64,000 nucleotides of DNA, from contig NZ_JACIJK010000005.1 in the NCBI RefSeq assembly GCF_014199305.1, positions 268,517 through 332,516 of the forward strand. The letters run 5' to 3'. The stretch comes from Sphingomonas aerophila. Lineage in GTDB: Bacteria > Pseudomonadota > Alphaproteobacteria > Sphingomonadales > Sphingomonadaceae. Each line of letters starts with the position of its first letter. Positions within the stretch are counted from its first letter, which is position 1. Positions 52,202 to 60,506 of the stretch are shown here, piece by piece. Under the pieces are notes generated by a model that saw only the letters and a program-made list of their open reading frames with translations, was not told the origin of the DNA and ran no database searches. The position numbers and the translations under genes were made by a program.

Positions 52202-53700
52202 CCACACCGGCGACCCCAACTCGTATCGTCATTGCTGGCGGGGGCACCGCCGGATGGCTGACCGCTGCGATCCTGACGCGACAATTGGGCGCGCTGGCCG
52301 ACGTAACGCTGGTCGAGTCCGAGGATATCGGCACCGTCGGTGTGGGCGAGTCCACCATCCCGACCGTCCGCGCGTTTCATGCGCTGCTCGGAATCGACGA
52401 GCAGGAGTTCATGCGTGCCACCGGCGCCAGCTTCAAGCTCGCCATCTCGTTCGAGAACTGGGCACGCGAGGGTGACCGCTACATCCACTCATTCGGCGAG
52501 GTCGGCAAATCGACCTGGATGAGCGATTTTCAGCATTTCTGGCTGGAAGCGCGCGAGAGGGGGTTGGCCAAGCCGTTAGGGGCCTACTGCCTGGAGCATG
52601 AGGCGGCGGCCGCCAAGCGGTTCGCGACGGGGCAGAGCACAGCGCTGAATTACGCGTACCATTTCGACGCTGGCCGTTACGCGCGTTACCTGCGTCACCG
52701 GTGTGAGGCGAATGGACTGACCCGCATCGAGGGCCGGATCGACCGGGTCGAGCAGGATGGCGAAAGCGGCGACATTGCTGCGCTGGTCATGGCGAACGGC
52801 ACCCGGGTCGAAGGTGACCTGTTCTTCGACTGCACCGGATTTTGCGCACTGTTGATGGGCGAAACGCTGGGCATCGGTTTCGAGGACTGGAGCCACTGGC
52901 TGCCGACCAATCGCGCGCTTGCGATGCAGACCAGGTCAACGGAGCCTGCCGTGCCCTATACGCGCGCGATCGCGCATGATGCGGGCTGGCGCTGGAAGAT
53001 CCCGTTGCAGCACCGGGTGGGCAATGGCCTGGTCTACTGCGCCGACTATCTCCACGATGATGCCGCCCGTGAGCGCCTGCTCCGCGACGTGGAAGGAGAG
53101 CATCTGATCGAGCCGCGGTTGATCAAATTCCGCACGGGACGGCGCCGGGCGGCATGGCACCGCAACTGCATCGCGCTGAGCCTTGCCAGCGGCTTCGTGG
53201 AACCGCTGGAGTCCACCAGCATCCACCTGATCATGATCGCGCTGACGCGCTTTCTGCAGCTTTTCCCCGCTGGGCGCCCAAGCCCGGCCACCGTTGCTCG
53301 CTTCAACGAACAGGCCGCGCTCGAGATCGAGGGCGTGCGCGACTTCATCATCCTTCATTATCATCTGAACGAGCGTGACGAGCCGTTCTGGCGCGACCGG
53401 CGCGAAATGAGCATCCCCGACACCCTCGCGGACCGGCTTGCCTTGTTCCGGGATAGCGCGAATACGTTCCAGGCGAACCACGACCTGTTCCGGATCGCGT
53501 CCTGGTTGCAGGTGATGCTCGGCCAGAGGCTGGAGCCGGCCACCCACCACCCGCTGATCAAGCTGATGCCACCGGATCAACTCAAGGCGGTGATGAAAAG
53601 CTTGAGCGACAGCATCGCCCGGTCGGTGCAGGACCTACCTTCGCACCAGAGCTTTCTCGACCGATATTGTCCGGAGATGCCGGCTCGGGTTGCCGCCTGA
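52198..53700 (+). CDS. Flavin-dependent tryptophan-halogenase-family protein
   Basis: A 500-residue flavoenzyme. FAD-binding RIVIAGGGTAGWLTAAILTR (GGGTAG at residues 14-19) and VGVGESTIPTVRAF. The catalytic lysine is in FKLAISFENWARE (Lys80, matching Lys79 of PrnA/RebH). The GWRWKIP halogenase motif is near residue 262, so it may halogenate rather than oxygenate. Homologues from TonB-linked cassettes (the BrvH/Xcc group) prefer free indole-like substrates over tryptophan. No partner flavin reductase is adjacent. It ends the cassette; the next gene is a MucR regulator. Confidence 0.9.
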   Translation: MTTPATPTRIVIAGGGTAGWLTAAILTRQLGALADVTLVESEDIGTVGVGESTIPTVRAFHALLGIDEQEFMRATGASFKLAISFENWAREGDRYIHSFGEVGKSTWMSDFQHFWLEARERGLAKPLGAYCLEHEAAAAKRFATGQSTALNYAYHFDAGRYARYLRHRCEANGLTRIEGRIDRVEQDGESGDIAALVMANGTRVEGDLFFDCTGFCALLMGETLGIGFEDWSHWLPTNRALAMQTRSTEPAVPYTRAIAHDAGWRWKIPLQHRVGNGLVYCADYLHDDAARERLLRDVEGEHLIEPRLIKFRTGRRRAAWHRNCIALSLASGFVEPLESTSIHLIMIALTRFLQLFPAGRPSPATVARFNEQAALEIEGVRDFIILHYHLNERDEPFWRDRREMSIPDTLADRLALFRDSANTFQANHDLFRIASWLQVMLGQRLEPATHHPLIKLMPPDQLKAVMKSLSDSIARSVQDLPSHQSFLDRYCPEMPARVAA

Positions 53701-53933
53701 TCGCGGCAGGTCCGGCCAAGTGGTGGTGAGGGGACGCAAGTTGTGCCGGGCCCGATGACAACCGTTTCGTCTGTCCCTCCGCAGTCCGGCACTGACTCCT
53801 AAATGCGGAAATTGTCGGGGCAGACGCAAAAAGCGAACCAAATCCGGTCAGAACCGGCGTTTGGCACGGCAAGTCTTTGTTGACGCGCGGATCGCCATGG
53901 CTGATCGACACTCCTCCATTCTGGAGGGAAATG

Positions 53934-54452
53934 ATGGCCGATACGCAGGACAGCACCAACGTCGAACTAGCTACCGAACTGACGATCGCTTGGCTGTCCA
54001 ATCCCAACACGCGGGCCAGTTCCGAAGAAGTGCCTTCATTTCTCCAGCGCATGCATGATGCGGTTTCGAGCCTGACCGCTCCGGCGCCCGAGCCGGAAGT
54101 TACAACCGATCCCGAGCACATGCCTGCAGTGTCGGTGCGCAAGTCTCTTGCGTCCAAGGACCACATCATCTCGATGATCGATGGCAAGCCGTACAAGACG
54201 TTGCGTCGTCACCTGAGCACGCACGGGCTCACCCCGGACGAATACCGGGCGCGTTACAATCTCAAACCAGACTATCCCATGGTGTCCGATACCTATTCGG
54301 AAACCCGTCGTGACATGGCCAAGAAGATCGGGCTCGGACGCAAGCCGCGGGTCGAGGCCGGGGAACCAGCGACGGGCGACCCAGCATCGCAAGCGCCCGA
54401 AGCTGCCGCTCCGACGCGGGGCCGGCGCAAGCTCGGCATTGCAACCGGGTAA
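53934..54452 (+). CDS. MucR/Ros-family transcriptional regulator
   Basis: A 172-residue DNA-binding protein. The N-terminal helix has VELATELTIAWLSNPNTRAS, and the Ros/MucR domain is DHIISMIDGKPYKTLRRHLS, then LTPDEYRARYNLKPDYPMVS. The zinc-finger cysteine is replaced by serine (Ser80) while Asp83, His93 and His97 remain, so zinc binding may be lost or altered, as in some MucR-like proteins. MucR controls exopolysaccharide, motility and surface genes in alphaproteobacteria. Of the two adjacent ATGs (53931, 53934) I choose 53934, five bases after GGAGGG. Confidence 0.88.
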   Translation: MADTQDSTNVELATELTIAWLSNPNTRASSEEVPSFLQRMHDAVSSLTAPAPEPEVTTDPEHMPAVSVRKSLASKDHIISMIDGKPYKTLRRHLSTHGLTPDEYRARYNLKPDYPMVSDTYSETRRDMAKKIGLGRKPRVEAGEPATGDPASQAPEAAAPTRGRRKLGIATG

Positions 54453-54648
54453 GCCAGGCCGGCGGCTTCGCCGGGACAGTTTGTGATCAGGGAGGCATTG
54501 CCCGCGCTTGCGTGGCGATTGCCTCCCTCGCCCGGTGCGGAATTCCTGGCGGGCATGGCTTGCCGTATCTGATTGCCGGCGGACATTTAGCTCTCGACTG
54601 CCGTTATGCCCGGGCACACCCCGCCATCTGGCACGAAGGGAGATCGGA

Positions 54649-54945
54649 ATGCCCGTCAAAGTGGTCGCGTTCGTGACGGTGAAGCCCGACGCAGATGATG
54701 CCTTCCTAGCGGCGGCAATGACCTGTGCCGCGGCCTCTCGCGAGGAGGCAGGCACCCTGCGCTATGATTTGTGGCGAGAGCCGGAGGGCGAGCGGCGCGT
54801 CGTCTTCAACGAATTGTACGTCGATGATGCGGCGGTGAAGCAGCATATGGCGTCTGACCATTTCAAGGCGTTCGGCAAGGCTGCCGGCGACCTGTGGGCC
54901 GCCCCGCCCACCATCATCGTCACCCATCCGATCGACGTCGCCTAA
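54649..54945 (+). CDS. ABM-domain monooxygenase (YgiN-like)
   Basis: A 98-residue protein with a single antibiotic-biosynthesis-monooxygenase (ABM) domain. MPVKVVAFVTVKPDADDAFL at the N-terminus, then REEAGTLRYDLWREPEGERR and VFNELYVDDAAVKQHMASDH. ABM proteins are small dimeric, often cofactor-free monooxygenases of quinols and polyketides; some are general stress proteins. The cellular substrate here is unknown. ATG at 54649 follows AAGGGAGATCGGA. It stands alone after MucR and is not obviously in the halogenase unit. Confidence 0.85.
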   Translation: MPVKVVAFVTVKPDADDAFLAAAMTCAAASREEAGTLRYDLWREPEGERRVVFNELYVDDAAVKQHMASDHFKAFGKAAGDLWAAPPTIIVTHPIDVA

Positions 54946-55391
54946 GATCAGGCTGCCACCTGAAGCTTTCCGGCGAGACTTTCGAAGTCTGCATTGCCGC
55001 TGCGTCCAGTCGTGGAGGGCGGAGATCGGCGGCAACTGCACCGTGACGTTGAGGACTTGGACGCGGTGCAGGGATGGACGTGGCGCTGGCCGAAATGGCG
55101 GATGGCCGCTCCCGGCGCCTTGCCCAGATCACGAACGGTCTGCTCCGATCGCGCGACCCAGCCCCGATATGGCTGCAGCGGCAGGTAGGGCGCTGTATCC
55201 AGCGACCAGCACCCGCAGGAACCGGCGCGCAAGGTCGCGCCTGTCCGGCGGCGCGAGGTTCCAAAAGACCAGGATCGCGCCCGACAAGGTCAGTTCCGCG
55301 CCGGCCTTAGCGGCTTGCACGACGGCGTACCGATATGCCCTTTTCGCCCGGGCCTCAGCCGTACTGCCCCGACGCCGCAGGGCCCGAGCGT
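54946..55391. other. 446-base gap without a supported gene
   Basis: Between the ABM gene and the end of the 790-residue protein. The only protein-like stretch is on the minus strand, GTG at 55320 to 55129 (63 residues, GAELTLSGAILVFWNLAPPD, hydrophobic then basic). It has no ribosome site I can see and the frame runs open upstream into the neighbouring gene, so I do not call it a gene. It could be the eroded C-terminal end of a small membrane protein. Confidence 0.4.
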
Positions 55392-57764
55392 TCAGTCCTT
55401 CATGGCGAGGAATGCGACCGCGTCCGGTTGGTCGCGCAGGGCCAGGGTCACTCGCCCATCTGCCGCGCGCGGCACTTGCAAGGTCGATCCCGTGAAACCG
55501 TCAGCCACCAGCATCCGGTTCCCGCCGACACCCAGGCTGTTGATCAGGAACAGGTTGGTGCCCTGCAGCGTGCACGGGCCCGAACCGGCCGGGCACTTGA
55601 ACGAAGTTATCGTCGGCAATCGGACCACCTTGGCAACCGATTGCCAGGCGCTGGCTACTCCGTTCTGCACGACCCTGAAACGGAGTGGACCAAAGGCGGA
55701 AGAACCAAGTGCGGTGCTGGGCCCGACCGTGGCGATCGCAACCTGTGCGTCCTGGAGTTGCAGCGGGACAGCAAGGGGGTCGCCCTCCCCCATCGCGATC
55801 TCCACCCGGTCACCGGCAGCCAAGCGGGTCGGCCCCACTGCCTTGAACGAGAACGTCAGGCGGGAGTCCGCGGGGATCAGGTTCGGATCGTCGAGTGTCA
55901 CGGCCAAGGCCGGAGCCGGTTCTACCCGCTCGGCGGATTTGGACAGCAGCGCGATCTTCGGACGGGAAGCACCGATCGATGCGCGTGATCGCAGCACCCG
56001 CCCGTCGGACAGGGTGGCCTCCACCGCGCGCGTCTCTCCCGCGCGCAGGGCAGCGACGCCGGACGGATCGCCCGCCATGACGAGTTCGTCCTTGCCGTTC
56101 ACGCGGCGCAGTGCTCCCGGGCGAAAAGTCACACCGCCGATGTCGAGGGACGCAACCTGATCAAGGCGCGTTCCGGTCAGCAAGCCTTCGTTATCGCCGG
56201 CCTGGATCGCGAACGCCGCAATGGAGCTGGTTTCCGCAAACGCGCGCAGATCGAAACGCTGGGGTTGCTCCACGCCGAAGTGGCGAACCAGTATCGTGAA
56301 AGGCCCAGCGGCAACACCGGCCAGCGGCACCTTTACCGAAACGCCGCCACCGGGCTCTGCTGCCCATTCAACGGGACTGGTCTGGGTGCCGCGCTGCATC
56401 ACGACGTCAGCGACGCAGGAGGCCGCACCTCCGCCCAACAACAAGTTGCCGTCGCGCCCGGCGACCAGCGAGGCTTCGCCGATCACCCGCCACGGGTTTA
56501 CCGGCGCCTCCAAGCGGAACTGCGCGCTCTGGAAGGGCTGGAAACCCCATAGGCCGTGCACGGTACCGGTCATCACCGCATCCATCCCCGCGGCACTGAT
56601 CTGCTCTTCGGCAAGGGCGTAACCGCCCCGCGCGGGGTCGGCGAGAAGCGGAAAGTCGAGCGTGCGGCCGCTCTTCAGCGGAACCGACAACGCCACCTGC
56701 CGCGCATAATCCGTCGCAAAGACGAGCGGGGCACCGCCCACGGGAAGAAACATTCCCGGCCGACTGATGCAGATCCCGCCCTCCACCTTCGACTTCAGCG
56801 GCGGCAGGCTTGGCTCGGCTACCGTGGGCAGCGCGGCGACCAACACCGATTGCGGCTTGCGAAAGGACGGGGCGGTGTTGAGCAGGAGCTTCGTCGCCGC
56901 GCCCTGCTGCACGCTCAGCGCCGGGATGAACTGAAGCTGCGCCGACTGAAACGCACCAAGGATGCGCGCCAGGTCCCGCACGACGCCGATATAGGGGCTG
57001 TAATAGCCAAAGCCGCCCTGCGGTGTCGCGCTGAGCTGAAGCGCGATATCGGCGGGCGCGCCGGCCAGGGTCTGTGCGATCGAGCTGGTCTGGCTGTCAG
57101 CCAGGACCATCGCGTTGCTGCCCTGCGTCAGGCAGGCTGCCTGCGTGTCCGGCTGGCGCAGCAGGCAATCGGCGTCCAGCTTTACGGCCAGGCTCTGGGC
57201 CAGTTGCGGCGACACGGCGGCCGTGCGGCCCTGCGCCTCGCCCCGGCGCACATGGTTCAGGAACGCTTCCAGTCGTGCCCGGTCGAGCATCGCCTGGTTC
57301 AGTTCCTGCGACGCGCGAACAAAGGCGCCGGGCTTTTCCCGCACGGCCTTGAACACCGCGTCCACCGCGCCGCCGACATCGGGCACGAGCAGCGCCAGCG
57401 CCTGTTGCGCACCGGGCGGGACGGCAACGTCGAGGGTCGCCTTCTTAAGCTTCCAGGTTTCTGCGTCGAATAGCCAGCCCTTGAGCGGCGGGTTAGTCGC
57501 GCCGCGCAGAAATACGAGCACCAGGTGATAGCGCGCGCTCTGGTCGGTCGGCAGCTCCGCGGCGATCCGCACCCGATCACCGGCCGTCAGGTTGGGAACC
57601 TTGGACAAGGGCAGCGTGACGCCGGCGTGAGTGACCGTTGCCCGAAGCGACGGGCCCGACAGATCGAACGCAGCGGATTGCGCGTGCAATGTGCTCAGAC
57701 CCGCGCCGAACAGGACAAGGCAGGCAAGGAACGAGACAAGGAGCGTCTTAAAGGCAGCGAACAT
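55392..57764 (-). CDS. Exported 790-residue protein of unknown function
   Basis: I do not recognise this family. The signal peptide is MFAAFKTLLVSFLACLVLFG, cleaving near LHA-QS. The mature protein is beta-rich: ATVTHAGVTLPLSKVPNLTA, a middle region of FGYYSPYIGVVRDLARILGA, then Ig-like repeats (VSVKVPLAGVAAGPFTILVR, VRLPTITSFKCPAGSGPCTL). Cysteines are few and paired, and there is no transmembrane anchor after the signal, so it is periplasmic, outer-membrane-attached or secreted. The start at 57764 begins the signal; the frame is open to 57863. No operon partner is visible. Confidence 0.75.
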   Translation of the reverse strand: MFAAFKTLLVSFLACLVLFGAGLSTLHAQSAAFDLSGPSLRATVTHAGVTLPLSKVPNLTAGDRVRIAAELPTDQSARYHLVLVFLRGATNPPLKGWLFDAETWKLKKATLDVAVPPGAQQALALLVPDVGGAVDAVFKAVREKPGAFVRASQELNQAMLDRARLEAFLNHVRRGEAQGRTAAVSPQLAQSLAVKLDADCLLRQPDTQAACLTQGSNAMVLADSQTSSIAQTLAGAPADIALQLSATPQGGFGYYSPYIGVVRDLARILGAFQSAQLQFIPALSVQQGAATKLLLNTAPSFRKPQSVLVAALPTVAEPSLPPLKSKVEGGICISRPGMFLPVGGAPLVFATDYARQVALSVPLKSGRTLDFPLLADPARGGYALAEEQISAAGMDAVMTGTVHGLWGFQPFQSAQFRLEAPVNPWRVIGEASLVAGRDGNLLLGGGAASCVADVVMQRGTQTSPVEWAAEPGGGVSVKVPLAGVAAGPFTILVRHFGVEQPQRFDLRAFAETSSIAAFAIQAGDNEGLLTGTRLDQVASLDIGGVTFRPGALRRVNGKDELVMAGDPSGVAALRAGETRAVEATLSDGRVLRSRASIGASRPKIALLSKSAERVEPAPALAVTLDDPNLIPADSRLTFSFKAVGPTRLAAGDRVEIAMGEGDPLAVPLQLQDAQVAIATVGPSTALGSSAFGPLRFRVVQNGVASAWQSVAKVVRLPTITSFKCPAGSGPCTLQGTNLFLINSLGVGGNRMLVADGFTGSTLQVPRAADGRVTLALRDQPDAVAFLAMKD

Positions 57765-58029
57765 CCGCACGGCAGGCGGTGTAACCGCTTGCACGAATGC
57801 CGCAATGCCTCCTTTCGCCAGACACGCTTGGTTACTCCGCGCGACGTACCGCACGGTGTTCATCCAGGTTGCGCGTGACGTGGACCGAGGCCGTCCACTC
57901 TACCTGCTCGGCAACCCCATTTCAGCAACCGCTCGCGTGACAGCGGGAGGTGTCACGGGATCATACGTAGCGCCTTGGTACCGGCGACGCTGGCCGCACT
58001 GACCGGGCCAGTTGACAGTGCAGGCTCGA

Positions 58030-58908
58030 TCATCTGCGTCCCACTGCGTTGCACAGGGCCTTGTAATAGATCTCGAACGGCTCTTTCACCCGTCCAACCT
58101 CGCTCCTGGCCTCATGATCGAAGGCGTGAAGCGCGAATAGCTTGTGCCCTTTGTGCTTGAGCTCGATCTTTCTCTTGTCGTTGCGATTGTTGAACTCGTC
58201 TATCGCAAGCCCCTCGCCCGCGAACCGCGAATAGGTCCAGTTGACGAACACGTCGTCCACATAAAGGACAGTCGCGGGCAGCAATCGGCTGGCCTCTACC
58301 TGTTCGAGAAAGGCGGTAATCGGCACCGTCGAACTGTATAGATCGACGTCGATCGAGCAGAACGCCAGCGCCGCACCATTCGCCTCTGACGCCCCCATCT
58401 CGCGGAGGAACGCGGGCAATGTGTCGGCAATGTCGCCAATGATGAGCCTGGCGCCGTTCGCTTTCGCAAAATCATCAAGCCCGTCGAAAAGGTCGTCCAT
58501 CGCGAACTGCGCGGACGACCAGATCTCCGGATGATCGCGATAGTCGGTGATGGCGGGAAGACCGTCCCGATTGTCGAAGCCGACAACCTCGACCTCGATG
58601 CCGAAGTGCGATCGGATCAGATCCCCCACCGCGACAAGCGACCTGAAGCCACCGCCTGTCGCCACGCCGAATTCGATCAGGTAAATCTTACGCAAGCCGA
58701 GCTTCTTTGCCTGGAGCGCTCCGATGATCGAGCCGCAGAGATAGTTGGCCCGCACCGTCGGGCTCCTCGCTCCAGCCCAAAGACAGTCGACCGCAACTCT
58801 CCACCAGCGCCCGAACTTGTCGGGGTTGTAATTCCGCAACCTCCTGCACGCCTGATAAGTGCGGGCGTCACGGCCCATTCGTAGGAAGTGGCCCCGAAGT
58901 GTTCCCAT
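58030..58908 (-). CDS. Putative class I SAM-dependent methyltransferase
   Basis: A 292-residue soluble protein. The first Rossmann strand and glycine loop read IYLIEFGVATGGGFRSL (typical EFGVxxGxS of the TylF/MycF-like group). FDNRDGLPAITDYRD follows the second strand, and LAFCSIDVDLYSST carries the metal-like DVDLY motif. The latter suggests a sugar- or small-molecule O-methyltransferase of the macrocin type. Context does not help: neighbours are an unknown exported protein and an ECF sigma factor. ATG at 58908 is used; GGGCGGGCGC lies upstream. Confidence 0.72.
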   Translation of the reverse strand: MGTLRGHFLRMGRDARTYQACRRLRNYNPDKFGRWWRVAVDCLWAGARSPTVRANYLCGSIIGALQAKKLGLRKIYLIEFGVATGGGFRSLVAVGDLIRSHFGIEVEVVGFDNRDGLPAITDYRDHPEIWSSAQFAMDDLFDGLDDFAKANGARLIIGDIADTLPAFLREMGASEANGAALAFCSIDVDLYSSTVPITAFLEQVEASRLLPATVLYVDDVFVNWTYSRFAGEGLAIDEFNNRNDKRKIELKHKGHKLFALHAFDHEARSEVGRVKEPFEIYYKALCNAVGRR

Positions 58909-59102
58909 GCGCCCGCCCCTCGCCCTTCGCGTTCCGAGTATACGGCCGGCGTGCCCCCTTTATTCCCAGGATCGTGGCGGCGTTTATCTCGGAATGGCTT
59001 ATGCGCGGTTAGTTTCCGGAGTTGACCCGGACTAGTGGCACGCCCGTACACAGAAGATCGTTGGTGGCGGCGCAAGAACTGATCTGACTCCCAAATGCTT
59101 CA

Positions 59103-59630
59103 ATGGTAGGCGACCAAGGCCCGGATTTCGTAGCCCTGCTGCCGGCGCTGCTTCGTTATGCGCGATCACTGACCCGCGACCCACTGGCGGCTGAGGACCT
59201 GGTCCACGATGCGCTGGTATCAGCATTGAACCACTTGGCATCTTTTGACGTGAACCGATCTATGCGGCCCTGGCTGTTCGGTATCATCCACAATCAATTC
59301 ATCAGCGATGTATGTCGCGAAGCCGTTCGCCAGGATTATCTCGGGCAACTGAAACATCCATCGGCCGCGAGCCCGGTTCAGGATCGACGCGAAGAGCTGA
59401 GGCGAGTGGACCTTGCCCTTGCCGAATTGCCGGTGCCGCAACGAGAGGCGCTGCACCTCGTCGCCGTGGAAGCGCTCACCTATCAGCAGGCAGCGGACGC
59501 GCTCGGCGTGCCGGTCGGCACGGTCATGTCGCGCGTATCGCGCGCACGCCGGTGCCTCCGCCAAGCCCAGGAACAGCAGGAACAGCCGCCCGCCGCACTC
59601 CGGCTGGTGGGCAAGGGGCAGGACCGATGA
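59103..59630 (+). CDS. ECF-type RNA polymerase sigma factor
   Basis: A 175-residue sigma-70 family (ECF) factor. Region 2: LPALLRYARSLTRDPLAAED, then VHDALVSALNHLASFDVNRS and RPWLFGIIHNQF. Region 4: LPVPQREALHLVAVEALTYQ, QAADALGVPVGTVMSRVSRA. Its stop overlaps the start of the anti-sigma gene by 4 bases, the usual ECF layout. The signal and the target promoters cannot be read from here. The start codon at 59103 is used. Confidence 0.92.
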   Translation: MVGDQGPDFVALLPALLRYARSLTRDPLAAEDLVHDALVSALNHLASFDVNRSMRPWLFGIIHNQFISDVCREAVRQDYLGQLKHPSAASPVQDRREELRRVDLALAELPVPQREALHLVAVEALTYQQAADALGVPVGTVMSRVSRARRCLRQAQEQQEQPPAALRLVGKGQDR

Positions 59631-60382
59631 CGGCGGAGATCACGGACGCGGAGCTCCAGGCATTCATCGACGACCAGCTCGACACCGAAGGTCGCATCGA
59701 CGTTCTGACCCACCTGCTCGACGATGCGCCCAGTTGCCGGCGGACATTGCTCGACCTGCGCAGCCGTGAAGTGATGCGGGCGCTTGCCGAACGCGCGGCC
59801 CTGCCGTCCGACCGGCTAGTCCTCCTCGCCAAACGGCTGCAACGCCGCGCAGAGCCCCGCCGGGCCGGATGGCGACACGCAGCGATCGCAGGCACCGCAG
59901 CCATGCTGGCGGCCTGGCCATTGGCGCTTGCGGTGATGCCGAGTTCGCCCAGGCCGGGAAGGCCAACCCTGCCGAGCTATTATGAGGAAGCGCTGGAGGC
60001 ACGGCGGGTCGCGCTGCTTCGGCAGGCGATGGTGTCGCAGGTGGAAACGCCGGATCTGGATCCCAAGGACATCCGAACCGCAACCCGCATCCGCATTCCC
60101 GTTCTACCTCATGGCTGGCAGATCGCGGACGTGCAGCTATTCCCCTCGGATTTCGGCCCTGCGGTGCAGGTGTCGATCAGGTCGGCGCAGGGCGGTTCGT
60201 TGTTCCTGTTTGCAACCCATGCCGACACCGGCGCGCCGGGACAGCCCAAGGTGAACAGGATCGGGGGAACCGATCTGGTGGCCTGGTCTGCGGGGGGGAA
60301 TACCTATGTGCTGGCGGGCGCTCGCCTTCGCGGCCGATTGATCGATATGGCGGACGACCTTGCCGACAACCGCTTTTCCTGA
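59627..60382 (+). CDS. Transmembrane anti-sigma factor
   Basis: A 251-residue protein translationally coupled to the sigma factor (ATGA overlap). The N-terminal cytoplasmic anti-sigma helix bundle is TAEITDAELQAFIDDQLDTE, then a single membrane segment (HAAIAGTAAMLAAWPLALAV) at residues ~85-105. A periplasmic sensor domain follows and ends with TYVLAGARLRGRLIDMADDL. No HxxxCxxC zinc motif is visible, so a ZAS redox switch is unlikely; release is probably by proteolysis. The frame is open upstream to 59312 but that part overlaps the sigma gene. Confidence 0.85.
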   Translation: MTAEITDAELQAFIDDQLDTEGRIDVLTHLLDDAPSCRRTLLDLRSREVMRALAERAALPSDRLVLLAKRLQRRAEPRRAGWRHAAIAGTAAMLAAWPLALAVMPSSPRPGRPTLPSYYEEALEARRVALLRQAMVSQVETPDLDPKDIRTATRIRIPVLPHGWQIADVQLFPSDFGPAVQVSIRSAQGGSLFLFATHADTGAPGQPKVNRIGGTDLVAWSAGGNTYVLAGARLRGRLIDMADDLADNRFS

Positions 60383-60506
60383 AGCGCCGGTTCGTCACCC
60401 GACAAGCTTGGAACGCCAGACGGACACCGGATTGTTTCGATATCGCCTAGGCTGACCGACCGGTTTTCCGCATGGTAGTCGCGGTCCAGCTTTGTTAGCC
60501 AGGCTT

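Noticed and set aside
55129..55320. Minus-strand 63-codon hydrophobic open frame
   Set aside because: No ribosome site, no recognised family, and the frame continues upstream without a start; treated as empty DNA or a possible remnant.
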